Assembly (NCBI GenBank): GCA_027076325.1
Contig: JALTJZ010000071.1
Coordinates: 34,735 to 98,734 of the forward strand
Origin: Chromatiales bacterium
GTDB taxonomy: Bacteria > Pseudomonadota > Gammaproteobacteria > UBA6429 > Thiohalophilaceae
DNA: 64,000 bases
Direction: 5' to 3'
This document shows positions 63,961-64,000 of the stretch, piece by piece (the stretch's first letter is position 1; each line of letters starts with the position of its first letter). The notes below the pieces were generated by a model. It ran no database searches and was not told the origin of the DNA. It saw only the letters and a program-made list of their open reading frames with translations. The translations under genes and the position numbers were made by a program.

Positions 63961-64000
63961 TTTTCTTTTAATATCATAAGCTTATATTATCCTTGCTATT

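Larger units (their letters stand above)
54831..64000 (-). mobile_element. Distal part of a chromosomal integron cassette array
   Basis: All convincing genes here are small and on the minus strand, and are separated by attC-like imperfect palindromes that read TAACG..TTGTTA on the plus strand (equivalently TAACAA..CGTTA in gene direction). Six sites are clear (56925, 60661, 61454, 62083, 63195, 63871) and several are degenerate. In integrons, genes point away from attI, so the integrase should lie beyond 64000. Cargo with no shared pathway, two toxin-antitoxin pairs, and stops lying inside attC all fit. Confidence 0.88.

Noticed and set aside
1..64000. tRNA, rRNA or riboswitch
   Set aside because: No cloverleaf with a GGTTCRA-type arm, no rRNA segments and no known riboswitch core were recognised by eye; a covariance-model scan would be decisive.

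Overview
The window reads as a stretch of a gammaproteobacterial chromosome. Two lines of evidence support this: the gene order spoT-ridA-recG, and a biotin cluster bioB-bioF-bioH-bioC with bioD and comF nearby. The organism can respire at high and low oxygen: a complete aa3-type cytochrome c oxidase locus and a complete cbb3-type locus lie about 16 kb apart, with a Crp/Fnr-type regulator between them. A DsrE2-like sulfur-carrier protein hints at sulfur oxidation. The species cannot be named from the sequence alone. No rRNA, tRNA or CRISPR array was seen.

Layout. 1-4.3 kb: stringent response (spoT, cut by the window edge), ridA, recG. 4.3-9.2 kb: membrane proteins, ubiA, a methyltransferase, comF, and a miniature unit made of an FNR box, a 36-codon membrane protein and a terminator. 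9.3-13.7 kb: biotin operon behind a candidate BirA operator. 14.1-19.4 kb: a DUF4212/symporter pair, a cNMP/CBS/nucleotidyltransferase sensor protein with an exonuclease partner, then bioD. 20.3-28.9 kb: aa3 oxidase structural genes (ctaC, ctaD, ctaG, ctaE), SURF1, and heme A/O synthesis (ctaA, ctaB); two FNR-like boxes precede ctaC. 28.9-35.9 kb, minus strand: MoxR-DUF58-DUF4381-BatA-BatB/C-BatD. 36.2-38.9 kb: two tandem secreted paralogs and the DsrE2-like protein. 39.1-50.0 kb: Fnr-like regulator, then ccoNOQP, ccoG, ccoH, ccoI, ccoS and a 33-residue membrane protein. 50-52.7 kb: a membrane-anchored VWA protein and a coiled-coil partner.

From 52.8 kb the character changes. A repeat and an IS110 remnant are followed by an orphan MerB-like lyase. 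From 54.8 kb to the right edge almost every gene is small, on the minus strand, and separated by attC-like imperfect palindromes that begin TAACGC (or similar) and end TTGTTA on the plus strand. This is best read as the distal part of a sedentary chromosomal integron. The orientation puts attI and the integrase beyond position 64000. Cassette cargo includes two toxin-antitoxin pairs (BrnT/RHH and YefM/YoeB), VOC-fold proteins, an AraC regulator, a methyltransferase, a TfoX C-terminal protein, membrane and secreted unknowns, and several broken genes (an M23 peptidase with one in-frame TGA, an IS3 remnant, a frameshifted cassette gene). attC sites look intact on the right and decayed on the left, as expected for an array that grows at the right.

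Dispersed repeats run through the window: a REP-like family carrying GTCATTGCGA..GGCAATCT (five copies), a MITE-like inverted repeat with GGGGCTGTTGATC ends (two copies), and an 80-bp tandem duplication.
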